A stretch of 64,000 bases of DNA from positions 54,621,575-54,685,574 of the forward strand of contig CM071568.1 of NCBI GenBank assembly GCA_036426205.1. Direction: 5' to 3'. The DNA comes from Ascaphus truei (taxonomy: Eukaryota; Chordata; Amphibia; Anura; Ascaphidae). Below the pieces are notes generated by a model. The model saw only the letters and a list, made by a program, of their open reading frames with translations. It was not told the origin of the DNA and searched no databases. The position numbers and the translations under genes were made by a program. Below, one piece after another: positions 51,170-62,836 of this stretch; position 1 is the first letter of the stretch; each line of letters begins with the position of its first letter.

Positions 51170-51590
51170 AGGGAAGTACCAGAGACTGTGATGGCAGATA
51201 TAATACATCTCTTCAAAACAAAGGTTGGACGTCTTTTAGAAAGGATAGATATACAGGGATATACCAAATAAGTTAACATGAGAAGGATGATGATACAGGG
51301 AGAAATCTGATTGCCATTATTTGAGTCAGGATGGAATTCATTTTTACCATTATGAGAGAGACATCATTGGACAATGTTTCACTAGGGTTTTTTGTTTGCC
51401 TTCCTCTGGATCAATATACTGTATCTACTTTAAATACAAATATAGGATACGTTTCTGTTGTCTAAATTTAGCATACGTTGAACTCGATGGACTTTGTCCC
51501 TTTTTCAATCTCATCTACTATGTAATTATGTGTTCACTTTTGCTTTCTATATTGCTTAGGCAATTTACAGTGGGAACCTAAAATTGGCCA
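51170..51590 (+). mobile_element. CR1 LINE 3' tail
   Basis: AAGGTTGGACGTCTTTTAGA, GTTTGCCTTCCTCTGGATC, GTTGAACTCGATGGACTT and CTCATCTACTATGTAA: the conserved 3' end of amphibian-type CR1 elements; also matches the reverse tail at 18484-18571. Confidence 0.8.
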
Positions 51591-52438
51591 CTTCAGTACC
51601 CTGGATAAGGCCAAATAAATAGCTGTGAACTAGCGTAAGGTTCTCGAAGCACTAAACACCAGGTTTAGCTATGACTTTAAAATGTTTGCAGTAGGTCCCG
51701 TGTTAACTGGGGTGTTCCATACCTCTTTTGCATACCATTAACACTACTGACCGTTAAAGTTAACAGAATGCCATTGTAGCAATAAGACAGGCCTAATTGT
51801 TGGTGCTTGGAAGATAACTGTTAGCAGTTAACGATGCATTAATGTCAGTTAGTGCATAGTTAAGTAACTAATGGAGTTCTGTGGATCTGGGTTATTGTAT
51901 ATAATCCAAATATAGCGCAAATATTTTCTTACAAGATAAAGCAGTATTGTTATACAGTATGTACAAGCAACGCTCATGTCCCCCCTTAACTGTTTAGTTG
52001 CGGTTGCACCCGAGATGTACAGTAATACTTAAACAGACATTCTGCACAGATAATCCCACTTACACAATTATAGACCAGTCACATGGGGGGAGGGATTTAC
52101 TAAATAGCAGTATGGACTGAACCACAAAAAGACCTTCTACTGTAGCTTCTGCTGCTTTGTGGCTACTACACAAGTTGCATTCTGGCAGATGTGGTGTGTC
52201 GACGATGCAATGTGATTACTTACTAAGCAGCAGTATCAACACTGCCAACCCCAGAACATGTCTTTCAGACCGCCTGTTTGATGGAGGTAATCTGGAAGAA
52301 CTACATAGTTTTACAGCTGTATCAACACAATTATTAAAACTAGAATAAATGTAAACAAATGGAAATGCTACTTTTGTGTGGTGAACTCATCAAAGCATAA
52401 TACTTGCCACCGGTGCTCAGCAAAGGAGGTCCTACATC
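51591..52438. other. no recognisable feature
   Basis: AT-rich sequence, no family-like ORF or clear repeat edge. Confidence 0.45.
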
Positions 52439-53652
52439 TGTAACGCCTGTATGCCCGCAGACCTGGCCAGTCCCCAGTACTGAGGTGGGTAAGGGTATAA
52501 CACGCACCCACAGCAGTGAGGGCGTGCCCAGAGTGTGGTAAGATGCGTTGCCGGGCCTGGTGAGAAAGGGTTAACGATATACTTGCTGAGTCAGGGGTGC
52601 CAGAAGTCGGAGGGTAATTGTCCAAGAGCCGTGGGTCAGGGGCAGGAGAAAGCAGCGTAGTGAGGTCCAAAGCAGAGTCCAGGGGTAGCGAGGTACACGT
52701 AGTCAAACAGAGCCGAGATCAATCCAAAGGTATCCAAACAGGGGCAGGGACAGGAACAAGAGCTGTAACAGAGAACAGAGCTTGGCATAGACACTGCACA
52801 CTGGAGTCACAGAGAAGCTATGCAGAGCGAGGAAGGAGAGGGCAGACTGGGGTAGGAGGGCCAATGGTAGGAAGGGGTGGATCGGAGGCCTGTCTGGGTG
52901 AACGCAGGGATAGGTCCAGGTGAGCAAGGAGGGAGACATGGGTGTGATTCATGGCAATCAAAAGAAGAAAAAATATGGAAGCGCAGTCAAACGGGTGATG
53001 GTAAAAAAACACCTTTATAATAAATTGTAACAGGATATGATAACAAACAATAAACAACAATTGTCAGAAAAATGTCAAAAAATAAATAAAAAAATCAATA
53101 GGATCTATTGCACTAATGAGAGGCGATCGTAGCAAGCTGCTGCTGGATGAAAGTCAGAGGGATAACAACAGGGAAAAAATCCTGGTTTAAGATCATAGTC
53201 CTGTGACCAGAGGAATGGCCCTAGATGGATGCACAGATCGTGGGGGGATTATGGTGTTGAGGGGTGCCGTTAGTGAGCCAATGCTCGGTATGCTCACCCA
53301 ACCTCCGCTGGTTGCTAGGAACGGCCAGTAGCTAGATTAGTATTTTAAGAGGTTATCTTTTGGCGCACCCGCTTTTTTCTTTGCTTTTGTGATTCATGGC
53401 AATCGATGGGGGGCGGCGCCAGCGGCGCGGGAGGGCTGATAAGAAGATTGGGTGCGCGCGCCCTCTGTAAGGCTGCCGTGTGCGCGCCCCGGTCGCGTGC
53501 GTGAAGATGCAGCGTGCGCCTCGGAGGAACGGCTCGGCGTGGGGGCGGTGCAGGTGAGAGGCCGAGGGAGCGGGGAACCGGGGTAGAGAGCCGCCGTGGG
53601 GCCTGAGGTGACGGGGACCCGCTGAGAGGCATGTGTCCCCCGATCCGTTACA
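52439..53652 (-). mobile_element. solo LTR, reverse orientation, with nested insertion
   Basis: Plus-strand TGTAACGCCTG...GATCCGTTACA. Flanking ACATC/GCATC is a 5-bp target duplication with one change. Reverse-strand LTR start TGTAACGGATCGGGGGACAC resembles the start at 16848. Split at 52960-53387. Confidence 0.78.
52960..53387. mobile_element. 428-bp insertion with 17-bp target duplication
   Basis: TGTGATTCATGGCAATC at 52943-52959 and 53388-53404. Ends AAAAGAAGAAAAAATATGG and TTTTTTCTTTGCTTTT form rough inverted repeats. The long duplication suggests target-primed (LINE/SINE or Penelope-like) insertion. Confidence 0.75.
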
Positions 53653-53749
53653 GCATCGCAGTGGATACCACCTACAATTCATTAGACTAAAGAAGTCGGC
53701 ACTCAAGTGGTCTTGATAAAAAAAATATCCAAAGGATTTACTGAAGATA

Positions 53750-53790
53750 GATCAACATTTCGGTCCACTCCGGGCCTTTCTCAAGATAGA
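53750..53790 (-). ncRNA. hammerhead-like hairpin in the left arm
   Basis: Reverse strand: CUUGAGAAA, stem GGCC/GGACC, GAAAUGUUGAUC. Stem I AUC/GAU. Core deviates from CUGANGA. Confidence 0.4.
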
Positions 53791-54876
53791 CAAGTAACAG
53801 GAAGTTGTGTTATAAATATCCATACAGGTTACCACAAAGTGAAAAAAGGCGCCAGAAGTGTCATCAGTCAGTGCTGCAAATGCAACTTGAACGTAAAGTG
53901 ACTGTAGTATTGCAAAACATAAACACACACAGAACATAATATACAATTTAAATTACATTAAAACATACTAATCCTAAGAATAATTACATGTAGATAATAT
54001 CATATCACATTGTTCTTTATAGAAAAATAATTACATCTGTTGGTACTAATGTATTTCATTAAATGATTCAACAGATACTGACACACTGATACAGGTTTAT
54101 CTCTTTCCAAAATGTTTGTGTCATATTATGTTTGTTACAGAATGTGTTCAATTAAATCAACTTTAAGCTACAATGTTCTAAGTCGGTATGTCAAACCAGA
54201 ATGTAAGAATGACACTATTTGAGTAATATGTTACTGAAGATGAATCCTTTAGCTAGTCATGTTATATGAGCTAAGAACAAACATACTGTGTGGAAAAAAC
54301 TCATGCTGTGTGTTTAAACCTTACACATCCACGTATGGGATCACATATCTTTGTATTAAAAATACAGCCAACATCAGGTTAATCTGCTGGGAACTGCTGT
54401 GTTCTGTTAATCTGCTGGGAACCTATTTTGGAGGTAAGTGGCTGACTATAGATATTTTCTAGTTTGAGATCCTATCGGTCTCTGTCATACTGTGTATTGG
54501 ATCTCCATACATATATAAACTGTGCCTTAAGTCACATATCTAGAACCGTAAACTCAGATATGGACAGCACCATCTCGCATTACGGACTCCAGAGTTCGAC
54601 AGAACAGACCTAAATATTGACAGGCATCAAGCAATAATCATATGTTAACGTACATGAAATATGGACTAGTTAGCAATAATGTTCAATCAATAAACTAGCA
54701 TTATTATCCACTAAATATCATCCCTATGGTTTGTACAAAGCTAGACACTTTATGTGCTCCAACAGGGTATATAATGCATGTGGAATAGCGTAAAGTACTG
54801 TCCAGTTCAAAGTCCAGTGCACACAGTAAGTCCAAACAAATTGGTTTGATGGAAAATCAATGTGAAGGATAGTATG

Positions 54877-55200
54877 TCACAAGAAGCAGCCAAGTTTGAA
54901 GTCCTCATTAATAAGACTAGACATCACTGTATCCAGTTGATAAATCCATCGTGCCTCATGTCTGAGTAACATTTTGGAGGTATTCCCTCCGTGTGTGGGT
55001 CTCAGCACATGGTCGATGATAATATACCTCAAAGGGGATAGTTGGTGACCTTTCTCCAGGAAATGTTGTGCCTCCGGTTTCGACGTTTCACCTTTCTTAA
55101 AGGCCAATCGTATGCTGGATCTATGTTTGTTTATACGTTCCCAAAAGGTCCGGTCTGTCTTTCCCACGTATACCAGGCTACACTGACAAAATACATTATG
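54877..55200 (-). pseudogene. Penelope-like GIY-YIG endonuclease domain
   Basis: Reverse reading from 55200: NVFCQCSLVYVGKTDRTFWE (C.C...YVGKT is the GIY-YIG core), RINKHRSSIRLAFKKG, AQHFLEKGH, GGNTSKMLLRHEARWIYQLD and NEDFKLGCFL, ending in a stop at 54877. The Arg, His and Glu of the active site are present. The frame is open for this domain, but RT upstream was not found; tandem repeats and AT-rich sequence occupy the place. Confidence 0.8.
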
Positions 55201-55244
55201 TCAGTGGTCTGTCTCTTACTGTAACTATACATTCATACTTTGCT

Positions 55245-55490
55245 CCAGCACTATACATATGTACATCATCCCTGCCCTATACGTACATTGTCCACGCGCA
55301 ATACGTACGTACGTATGTTGCCCCCACGCTATACGCATGAACGTTTCCCCTGCACTATATGCATGAACTTTGCGCCCCCGCACTATACATACGTCGCCCA
55401 TGCACTATACATACATACGTCGCCCCCACGCTATATGTACTTCGCCTCTGAGCTATGTGTACGTACGTCGCCCACGGGCTATATACAGTA
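55245..55490. repeat. diverged minisatellite with CTATACATACGT-like units
   Basis: About nine units of CGCCCCCACGCTATA plus TACGTACGT variants, 27-30 bp each. Confidence 0.75.
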
Positions 55491-55921
55491 CAGCTCATAC
55501 TGTAACAGGTCTAGTGTGCTTTGATCTTAATTTCTTTGGAGAATGAGGGTGTTTAAATGATATTCCTTAAATCATTCCACTCCTACAGGTGGTACAACCA
55601 TTGCACTTGTAGTAACCCTGCTTTTGTGGAGCAAAAATGTTCTTTAGTAAATAAGGTGCATACATCGCAACTAGATGAGCTTGAACCAGTAGATCACGGA
55701 CACTTGAGTTCTTCCTCAGTGCAAAAATGGGTTTATGTTGTGTATATCATTTTCATTTTATTTAAATTGTATATTATGTTCTGTGTAAGTTAATGTTTTG
55801 CAACACTTCAGTCACTTTACGTTCAGTTTGCATTTGCAGCAATGACGTCATAACGCTTTTGGCGCCTTTTTTCACTTTGTGGTAACTTGTATGGGCATTT
55901 ATACCACAACTTCCTGTTACT

Positions 55922-55970
55922 TGTGTATCTTGAGTGAGGCCCGGAAGTGGACCAAAATGTCGATCTACAG
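55922..55970 (+). ncRNA. hammerhead-like hairpin in the right arm
   Basis: UGUGUAUC / GAUCUACA stem I (7 of 8 positions pair), CUUGAGUGA, GGCC/GGACC, AAAAUGUC. Core deviates (extra U, G12 to A). Confidence 0.4.
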
Positions 55971-56035
55971 TATCTTCAATAAATCATTTGGACATTTTTT
56001 TATTAAGACTACTTGAGTGGCAACTTCTTTACTCT

Positions 56036-57719
56036 AAAAAATGGAAATGTACATCTAATAATTTATATATGCGTATGTGATGATTTATGAGATACTCTGT
56101 CCCACAACAAGCAGCCACTTTGCCTTTTATTTCAACATAGCACTTAGTCCTCTTAGATTGTAAACTCTCACGAGCAGGGCCCTCGCTACCTTTTGTATCT
56201 TTTTGCACTTGCTTGTCCTTATTTGGTATGTTATTCTGTTTATGTAATATACATAACTCTGTGTCCCACTGTACCGCACTGCGGAATATGTTGGCTCTTT
56301 ACATATAAATGAAAATAATAATATGATATTTCTATATGTGTAAGTAAATATACTACAAATATTGTACTTTTACTAGAAGTAAAGCATTGCATGTATGCCA
56401 TTTATTTCTTAAGTATTGTATGACAGACAGCATGATAGATGTTATTACATCTATCACTCAGCAGTACCCATGCAACATCACATCAAGTATACACAGCATA
56501 CAGAAATTAAGGGAGTCTAACACAATAAATGATCAATCTATTGGATATTTATTTTCTCTCCACAATTGTTTATCTATATACAGTACATACATTTTAATAC
56601 ACAACATACCTTAAAACATCATAAAACAAAAAAAAGTGAATACAGATACACATATTTCTGCCTTACTTGAGGGAACTGGTAGGTGGAGCTGGTTCCTCAA
56701 TTGCTGTGGCCTAAAATGTGTCATGAAGAACCTGTGGGTAGATAAAGTTTGCGTACAATAAAGACATCTTTACACATCTATCTTGATAAAAAGGCAGTTA
56801 CATGTATTTCTACTACTTTGTTATGTATATATTGTATGTAGCTATGTAAGAATAAAACCCCTTTAACTATATAAAGAATCAGCCTATGTATTTGAAGTTT
56901 ATAATAAGTCACCATTATATGTTGTGACTTGTACTAGCATTAATGTTTCTATTCAAGATGCTACAGTATGTAGTATTGCTACACATATATACTGTATATG
57001 TATACAGCAAACTACTACATTCTCTCTTTTGCCATCTCTAAACTTTTATTTTCTTGTGTTTGCATAATAACCAACATTAATAGAACAACCGCTACATCAC
57101 TATAAAAATTAGGTTTTGTGAGTCTGCTAGAAAACAAAACTTGAATGGATATGTAATAGCCGGGCAGGTGTTTTATTAAATCTCACTCACCATGCTCACA
57201 GCTCAGTCTGTTCTACTTCTAAAAGTTCATTTTCATTTCCTCCACAACCTCCTCCACTGAGTCCCACATGAGCCTTTGTGTCAGTATCAGTACCTGCTGC
57301 ATTGTTACAGCTTGTGTACACTGAGCTGGGGTTCATTTAGCTTCAGCCCAAAGGTTTGGAGGATGCCGAGAAGAAGAGGGACCTGATTGTTTGCACCTAG
57401 ATTACGAGCAAAACTAATGACTGCAATCAATACCCATTTTGTATTTTTCTTGTAACGTTTGCTGCCCCTGCTTCCAGGCCTGTCATTATTGGAACCAGTC
57501 TGCGTGTGAGAAAACTGGAACTTCTGCTTTTTTCCTTTCACTTTCAGCTTGTGGAACGCACTGTAACTTTCCTGCATTACACAGAGGGCCGGGGAGAGGG
57601 AGGAGGCTGTCTTCCGGGAAGAACATCTGAAGCTGTTGATAACGTTGTTGCAAGGCCACTTGGACATTAGTTTCTGGAGCATTTTTCCCGTTTTCATCAG
57701 TGCACCGCTTCATAGAGGT
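56036..57719. other. 5' flank of RIPK2
   Basis: Mostly AT-rich single-copy-looking sequence. No clear TATA box or CpG island was seen before exon 1. A reverse open frame at 57305-57697 (130 codons) overlaps the 5' flank; unrecognised and probably chance. Confidence 0.4.
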
Positions 57720-57976
57720 ATGTTGAGCAGCAGTGATGGGAGCAGAGGGTCCTCCAGCTCATCCAGTGGCCTCACCTGTCCAAGCCAAGAGGAAAGCGTG
57801 ACCCCTCAAGCCGCAAGTATCAGCAGCTCCCTCCAGTGCATCCCGTATCAGAAGCTCTCTGATCTGGGGTTTATTAACAGGGGAGCCTATGGGACTGTTT
57901 ACAGAGCCTACCACATGGACTGGAGAGTGCAAGTGGCTGTAAAGTCCTTCCCAATGGAACGCCACCTGGTGGAGAG
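57720..57976 (+). CDS. RIPK2: RIPK2 exon 1 (receptor-interacting serine/threonine kinase 2)
   Basis: RIPK2 is the cytosolic kinase that binds NOD1/NOD2 through CARDs and activates NF-kB. This exon encodes residues 1-85 plus two bases. Residues 39-85 match vertebrate RIPK2: IPYQKLSDLG, the glycine loop NRGAYGTV (residues 53-60), DWRVQVAVK with the ATP-binding Lys at 75. It ends AG|GTGAGT, a good donor at 57977 (phase 2). The N-terminal about 38 residues are Ser-rich and longer than the roughly 10 of mammals. The ATG at 57720 is chosen because the Ser-rich part follows it; an in-frame ATG at 57636 also exists, with no stop between. The remaining exons except exon 2 are outside the window. Confidence 0.92.
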
Positions 57977-58494
57977 GTGAGTAGTGTCTGGTGAATGGTT
58001 CCAAAAACATGAGGCCAGCACCCTTCCGATAAGCAAAGACACGTCCCATATTCTCTTTTAAATTCATGCCAATTGATATAAATGTTCCTGGTGCAGGAGA
58101 TACATACTGTAGCTTTTTAACTTATTGATTCAATTACGTGTGAAATATTTGACTTTCAAGAGTTCAATATTATCAAACTGATGTTTGCATGAGTGTGTTC
58201 AAGATTTTGAAGAGGCTGAAATTCAGAACCTGGTAGCAGGAAAGGAATAAAGGGAGTGCTCACATTTGAAATGTATACAGTTATTGATGTTTGCCTTATT
58301 CAGACCTATGGAGGCAACTGATGGGTTTAAGAGTATGATGGAAATGAGGGTGGAACACTTACAGTGAAAGGAATTGAAAGCCAGTGAAATAAAAAGTACC
58401 ACTGAGTTATGGGCTATAATCTGGTTGAGGAAATGTTCTCATTTGCAAAACTATGTTTGTGTGTCAGTTTTTTTTGTACTGTATCCTAGACCCC

Positions 58495-58792
58495 CAGGGG
58501 GGGCGCGACACTGCCGACGGGGGGCGCGGTGTTTACAGAGGCCCCGCGCGCTTCCCGAAGGCACTTAAATTAAGTGCCGGGGGAGCTGCAGGGCCTCTGT
58601 AAACCTAACTTACCGTGGCTCCGGCGGCTTCCTCCCTGTGTCGCCATGGCAACGCGGCGTCAAAATGACGCTGCGAGGTCATGTCGTGACGTCATTACGC
58701 CGGAGCGCGGGTAAGTTGGGGTTGGGAGGGGGGCGCGGGAGTGAGGGGACAGCCGGCAGGGGGGCGCAGGGAAAAAAGTTTGCGCCCCCCTG
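58495..58792. mobile_element. hAT-like MITE
   Basis: CAGGGGGGGCGCGAC...TTTGCGCCCCCCTG, about 300 bp. Flanks TCCTAGA and TCCTAGTA suggest an 8-bp duplication blurred by C-run slippage. Shares its interior with the right end of 48015-49966. Confidence 0.65.
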
Positions 58793-59388
58793 TCCTAGTA
58801 CACCATACAATATTTTTTTCAGAACATAGTTTCGTTGAATTAATTATATGTGGTGTTATCCCATGTGCATATTTGGTCATGTGACCATAAAAAACTAATT
58901 AGTATGTAAAAAATATGTTTTATGTTGAACCTTTGCAATGCAGTTTATAATGTGCCTATCCAAATGATGTACTAGTGACATCTATTACACACCCTACAAG
59001 CCACCATGTTACCTACCTTAAAAAAAAAAAAGCCTGTAAAATATCATTCCTGTTTGTTTAGTTAAAGTTTCCACAAATAAAAAGGGCGATGGGACATGAA
59101 GTGGATGTAGAGAGATTTTGACACACAACTAATTTACCTTAATATAAAAACTAAACAACAAGTCAATGAGGCACAACTTTCTTCCGTATATTTTGCTAAA
59201 GTAGCCCAAAAAAGTGGGGTCAGTCACTTTAAACTGATGACTATATATGTATTTAGTTTTGTATCCGTACTTCGGTGACAGGGCAGCTGCTACCCTGACA
59301 ACTGCTATTCAGTTGAAACAATTTGTATCTAAAGTCCGCCCGCACGTAAACACGCCCCCCTTTTGAAGCCGGCACCCTGAACGAGGCC
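58793..59388. other. intronic sequence without recognisable feature
   Basis: AT-rich intron sequence. Confidence 0.4.
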
Positions 59389-59391
59389 TTA

Positions 59392-59811
59392 GACCGAGTC
59401 CATAGACGGACAGGCCGTGCTGAGGCGTGCGGACGCTCCGCGCTGAGCCCCTGCATCCTCAATGAGGATGCCTTGAGAGGGGGCTCACGCGAGCGTCCGC
59501 AGGCGTGCTAACGAGTTGGAGGTTTCAGCCGAGCGCCAAGCTGTTTTTCAGCACGCTGTCGGCTGAAAACCTCCAATCACAGCACAGCAGCGTCAACGTC
59601 ACGGCGCCGTGACGTCGGCGCCATGACATTGACGTCAGTGCGTCGCGGGCGATTGGCCCAGCGACGTCACTGCCCCGCCTCCAACCACCTCCCCCCGGCT
59701 CCCTTCGCGCACACTGGCTCGCCTGCAAGTCCGTGCAATCGCACTGACTGAAGCAGGCGAGCCTCAGCGTTAGCGCGCCTCCGCTCTCGCCACCCCTCTA
59801 TGGCCCGGGCC
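59392..59811. mobile_element. MITE with TTA target duplications
   Basis: 420 bp, GACCGAGTCCATAGACGG...CCTCTATGGCCCGGGCC, flanked by TTA at 59389-59391 and 59812-59814. Same family as 37365-37650. Confidence 0.8.
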
Positions 59812-59814
59812 TTA

Positions 59815-60015
59815 GAATTCCCTCTTCTCACTTCTCTGCTCTCTCACTTACTTAATCTCTGTCATTCTTCTTCCTCTCTCCCACTCCCTCCTGTCTTTCT
59901 CCCCCTTTTCCCCCCTCCCAATCCGTCTCCCCCTTCTCCCCCCTCCCAATCCGTCTCCCTGTTCTTATCCCCCCTCTCCCCATCCTTCTGCCCCCTCTCC
60001 CCGTCCTTCTCATCC
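59815..60015. repeat. pyrimidine-rich tract
   Basis: CCCCTCCCAATCCGTCTCCC and CCCTCTCCCC repeats between two inverted MITEs. Confidence 0.75.
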
Positions 60016-60019
60016 AGCA

Positions 60020-60353
60020 GTGCTTAACCGCACTGACGCTGAGGCCAGCGTGTGCGATCGGGAGGCGGGGCAGTGACGTCGCTGGGCCAATAGCCTGCGA
60101 CGCACCGACGTCAACATCACGGCGCCGACGTCACGGTGCCGTGACGTTGACGCTGCTGTGCTGTGATTGGAGGTTTTCAGCCGACAGCGTGCTGAAAAAC
60201 AGCTTTGGCTGTCGGCTGAAAAATTCAACTCCTCAGCATGCCTGTGGACGCTCGCGTGAGCCCCCTCTAAAGACATCCTCATTGAGGATGCCGGGGCTCA
60301 GCGCGGAGCGCCCGCACAGCTGAGCGCTGCCTGTCCTTACATGGACGCAGCCT
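60020..60353. mobile_element. second MITE of the same family, inverted, left-truncated
   Basis: Inverse of the interior of 59392-59811; ends CATGGACGCAGCC followed by TAA. Confidence 0.7.
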
Positions 60354-61310
60354 AAGACCTTGTGCCTACTTCCATTTTCTACACTGTATTCCTTTGGGAT
60401 ATCTGGGCCTCCCTGGACCCAGTGCACCGGCAGATAAGTACCCCCTCCAGCACCGTACTGCAATGTGCATGTACTTCTCTCTATGACCGCTTCTAAAAAA
60501 GCCTTTTAGACACAGATTGGACATGCGCGAAGTGTTTATGGAATAGCAAAGCAGCCAATCTGCTTTTACAAGGCAGTTTCTGAGCTACTAGAATAGGCGC
60601 CATTGTTTCTCATGCAGTGGTCAGCGCTGATATACAGCAGAAAGCAGTTATCAGAATTTTCAAATAGCGGCCATTTTTTTAGCGGCTGTGAGAAATTAAT
60701 TATTTCTATCTTGAAATAAAAAAAATTACCACAGGATTTGAGAATTGAGTTTGTGATACAGAAGAAAGTAGAAAAGGAAAGCAATTTGTAAATAGAAAAT
60801 ATTTAATCGGGCTAAAAAATGGGAATACAGACACCAGAATAAAAACTTTTTTTTTTTATCAACTATTTATATTATTATATAACCTCCAGATTTGTCCTGT
60901 GAGTTCTTATATATTTCCGTTTTAAAACTTATTTTTAAGATTATCTCCTTGAAACACATTGCTTTCCTGGAACAGAACAACCCACTGCACAATAAGACAG
61001 AATGTAGCTAAATGTTAATAGTGCAATTTTTAAAAATAATAATCAGTGTCACTGTTCATATTCTTACAAAATATAATTTGCAACATATTTACAAAAATAA
61101 ATTTGTTTTATGTAGTAATAACTTGTATTACCTAAAACAAAATGATGCACCCACGATCATTATGGCATAAATCCCAAGGTGTTTTTTTTTTGTGTGTGAT
61201 GCAAGCTTGGGGATGTGCAGGACTTGGGCTACTGAGTGTATTTGGCGCTTTACCTGTGGTTCGCAGGAGGCCTGAGCCTTCGCTGCTTCGCTGCTGGGAT
61301 CGTCTGGTGA
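60354..61310. other. intronic sequence, no supported feature
   Basis: AT-rich; leader of the reverse LTR begins near 61240. Confidence 0.4.
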
Positions 61311-61323
61311 CAGCGCTTCCACC

Positions 61324-62390
61324 TGTGAGAGATCCTGACAGTGCCGGATAACCCCTTCACATGAACCAATACAATAACTATGCACAGATTTATATATAAT
61401 AACAGTTTTACTGCATACAACTTGGTCTACTATAGCGCATATAACATAAGTCTCACACGGCCCTAGCCCCACACTGTACCACACTGTTCAACCTCCTTGT
61501 CCACACCCTGGTAGGGTCTTCCCCAATGTACTGAGGTGCCCTGGGCACCTAACCACCCTGGTGTCCACAGTATGTACAGTATAGTTGGTGCACTTGTTGA
61601 CATTCTGATACCTGCCAGGTGTTCCAGCACCTGGTACCGCTGACTGAAGAAAGAGGGCCCATCTATCCCATGCTGTCGATGTCAGCGAGGGCGTTTGCCT
61701 CCATGTGGGGTGGTATCCAGCTGGAGGGTTCCACGATGAAGAGAGTCTCCATCTGTGGGGTGGTCTGGACCCAGACCACAGGTTGCAATTATTGCGTGGT
61801 GTCCTGCTCTGTCCCTGACACTATGCAACTACAGGGGCAATGTCCCTATCTAATGGGCCTGTCCCTGTAGCAGCCACAAACTTACAGGGGGAGTCGGGGC
61901 CTAGCTGGGGCCTATGAGGGTAGCCTCTGGCCTAGCTCACTGACACCCTGAGCACAACCTTACCCTTCTCAGTCCCAGCTCTGACTACTGTGGCACTCCA
62001 AGCGAGCCAAATGTATCTATTTCCCTCAGAAGGAATCTGGTCGCGGATTGGTTGCGCTGTCCCCATTTGATCGGCAGTCCCTGAGGCTTCTGGGGGCTGT
62101 AGTCCCTTGCGGAGCCGTTCGCGCTGCTGATTGCGCATGCGCGAGATTCCTCTGATGGCCGCCGCAAATCAGGATTCCACTGCACATGCGCGAAGTGTAC
62201 TGCGCATGCGCGAAGTGTACTGGGCATGCGTGAAGTGTACTGCGCATGCGCGAAGTGTACTGCGCATTCGTGAAGTTTACTGCGCATTCATGGCTATTAC
62301 CAAGATGGCGGTACCCTGCATAGGGAGCCGCCGCGGACCTCTGATGCCCGGTCGCCTCTGCCGACTGCCTGCAAGCTTCCCGCATAACCC
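61324..62390 (-). repeat. Gypsy LTR (reverse) with NRF1-like site array
   Basis: Reverse-strand end GGATCTCTCACA, then GG and primer site TGGAAGCGCTG (61321 downwards). U3 at 61990-62390 carries the tandem array and an AAGATGGCGG (YY1-like) at about 62302. Outer edge approximate. Confidence 0.65.
62181..62295. promoter_or_regulatory. tandem array of 20-bp units containing NRF1-like palindromes
   Basis: Five to six units of TGCGCATGCGCGAAGTGTAC in head-to-tail order; TGCGCATGCGC is the NRF1 consensus palindrome. A further site is at about 62135. Confidence 0.85.
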
Positions 62391-62682
62391 CATGATTAAT
62401 TAATGGGATTCATTTTTACAGATTCACCCACCTTTACTAAAAATCTTATTACATATAATGCAACCGAGATCAAGTAAAAACATTGTGTCAATCCATTCTA
62501 TTCTTTGCACTGCAATAGTGAAAAAAATTCACATGGTATGTCCTACATTCTTATCCTAAGAAATATAAAACTTAATGTATCTGATTCAATAACACTTGCA
62601 ATGTGTTGGTTTGTATATGTGTGATTATTATTTTTTTTAACGTGTATTTTGCTTGCAACATATTTTTTTTCCCCTTCTGCAG

Positions 62683-62836
62683 CGAAAGAAACAAAATTTT
62701 AAAAGAAGCTGAAATCTTGCACAAAGCCAGGTTTAGTTACATTCTTCCTATTTTGGGGATTTGCAATGAGCCTGAGTTTCTAGGAATTGTGACCGAATAC
62801 ATGACCAGTGGATCGTTAAACCAGCTGTTACATGAG
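62683..62836 (+). CDS. RIPK2: RIPK2 exon 2
   Basis: 154 bp between TTCTGCAG and GTAGGC; phase 2 in, phase 0 out. Encodes [39 protein letters not shown] and [12 protein letters not shown], nearly identical to mammalian RIPK2. It holds the alpha-C Glu (KEAEIL) and the gatekeeper Thr (VTEY). Confidence 0.95.

Larger units (their letters stand above)
53683..56035 (-). mobile_element. Penelope-like element with inverted terminal arms
   Basis: About 280-bp arms 53683-53960 and 55757-56035 are inverse copies (over 85% by eye), each with a hammerhead-like hairpin. Between them lies a GIY-YIG domain on the reverse strand (54877-55200). Penelope-like elements are known to carry terminal repeats in direct or inverted order, and some carry hammerheads. 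No RT motif could be read. Confidence 0.72.
57977..62682 (+). other. RIPK2: RIPK2 intron 1
   Basis: 4706 bp from GTGAGT to a long pyrimidine tract ending TTCTGCAG. Filled with a hAT-like MITE, inverted Harbinger-like MITEs and a reverse LTR. Confidence 0.85.

Noticed and set aside
54877..55200. GIY-YIG domain as a host DNA-repair nuclease (SLX1-like)
   Set aside because: The C-terminal pattern and inverted terminal arms fit Penelope-like elements; no RING/PHD finger as in SLX1.
57305..57697. 130-codon reverse frame overlapping the RIPK2 5' flank
   Set aside because: No recognisable family or splice context; kept only as a note in the flank entry.
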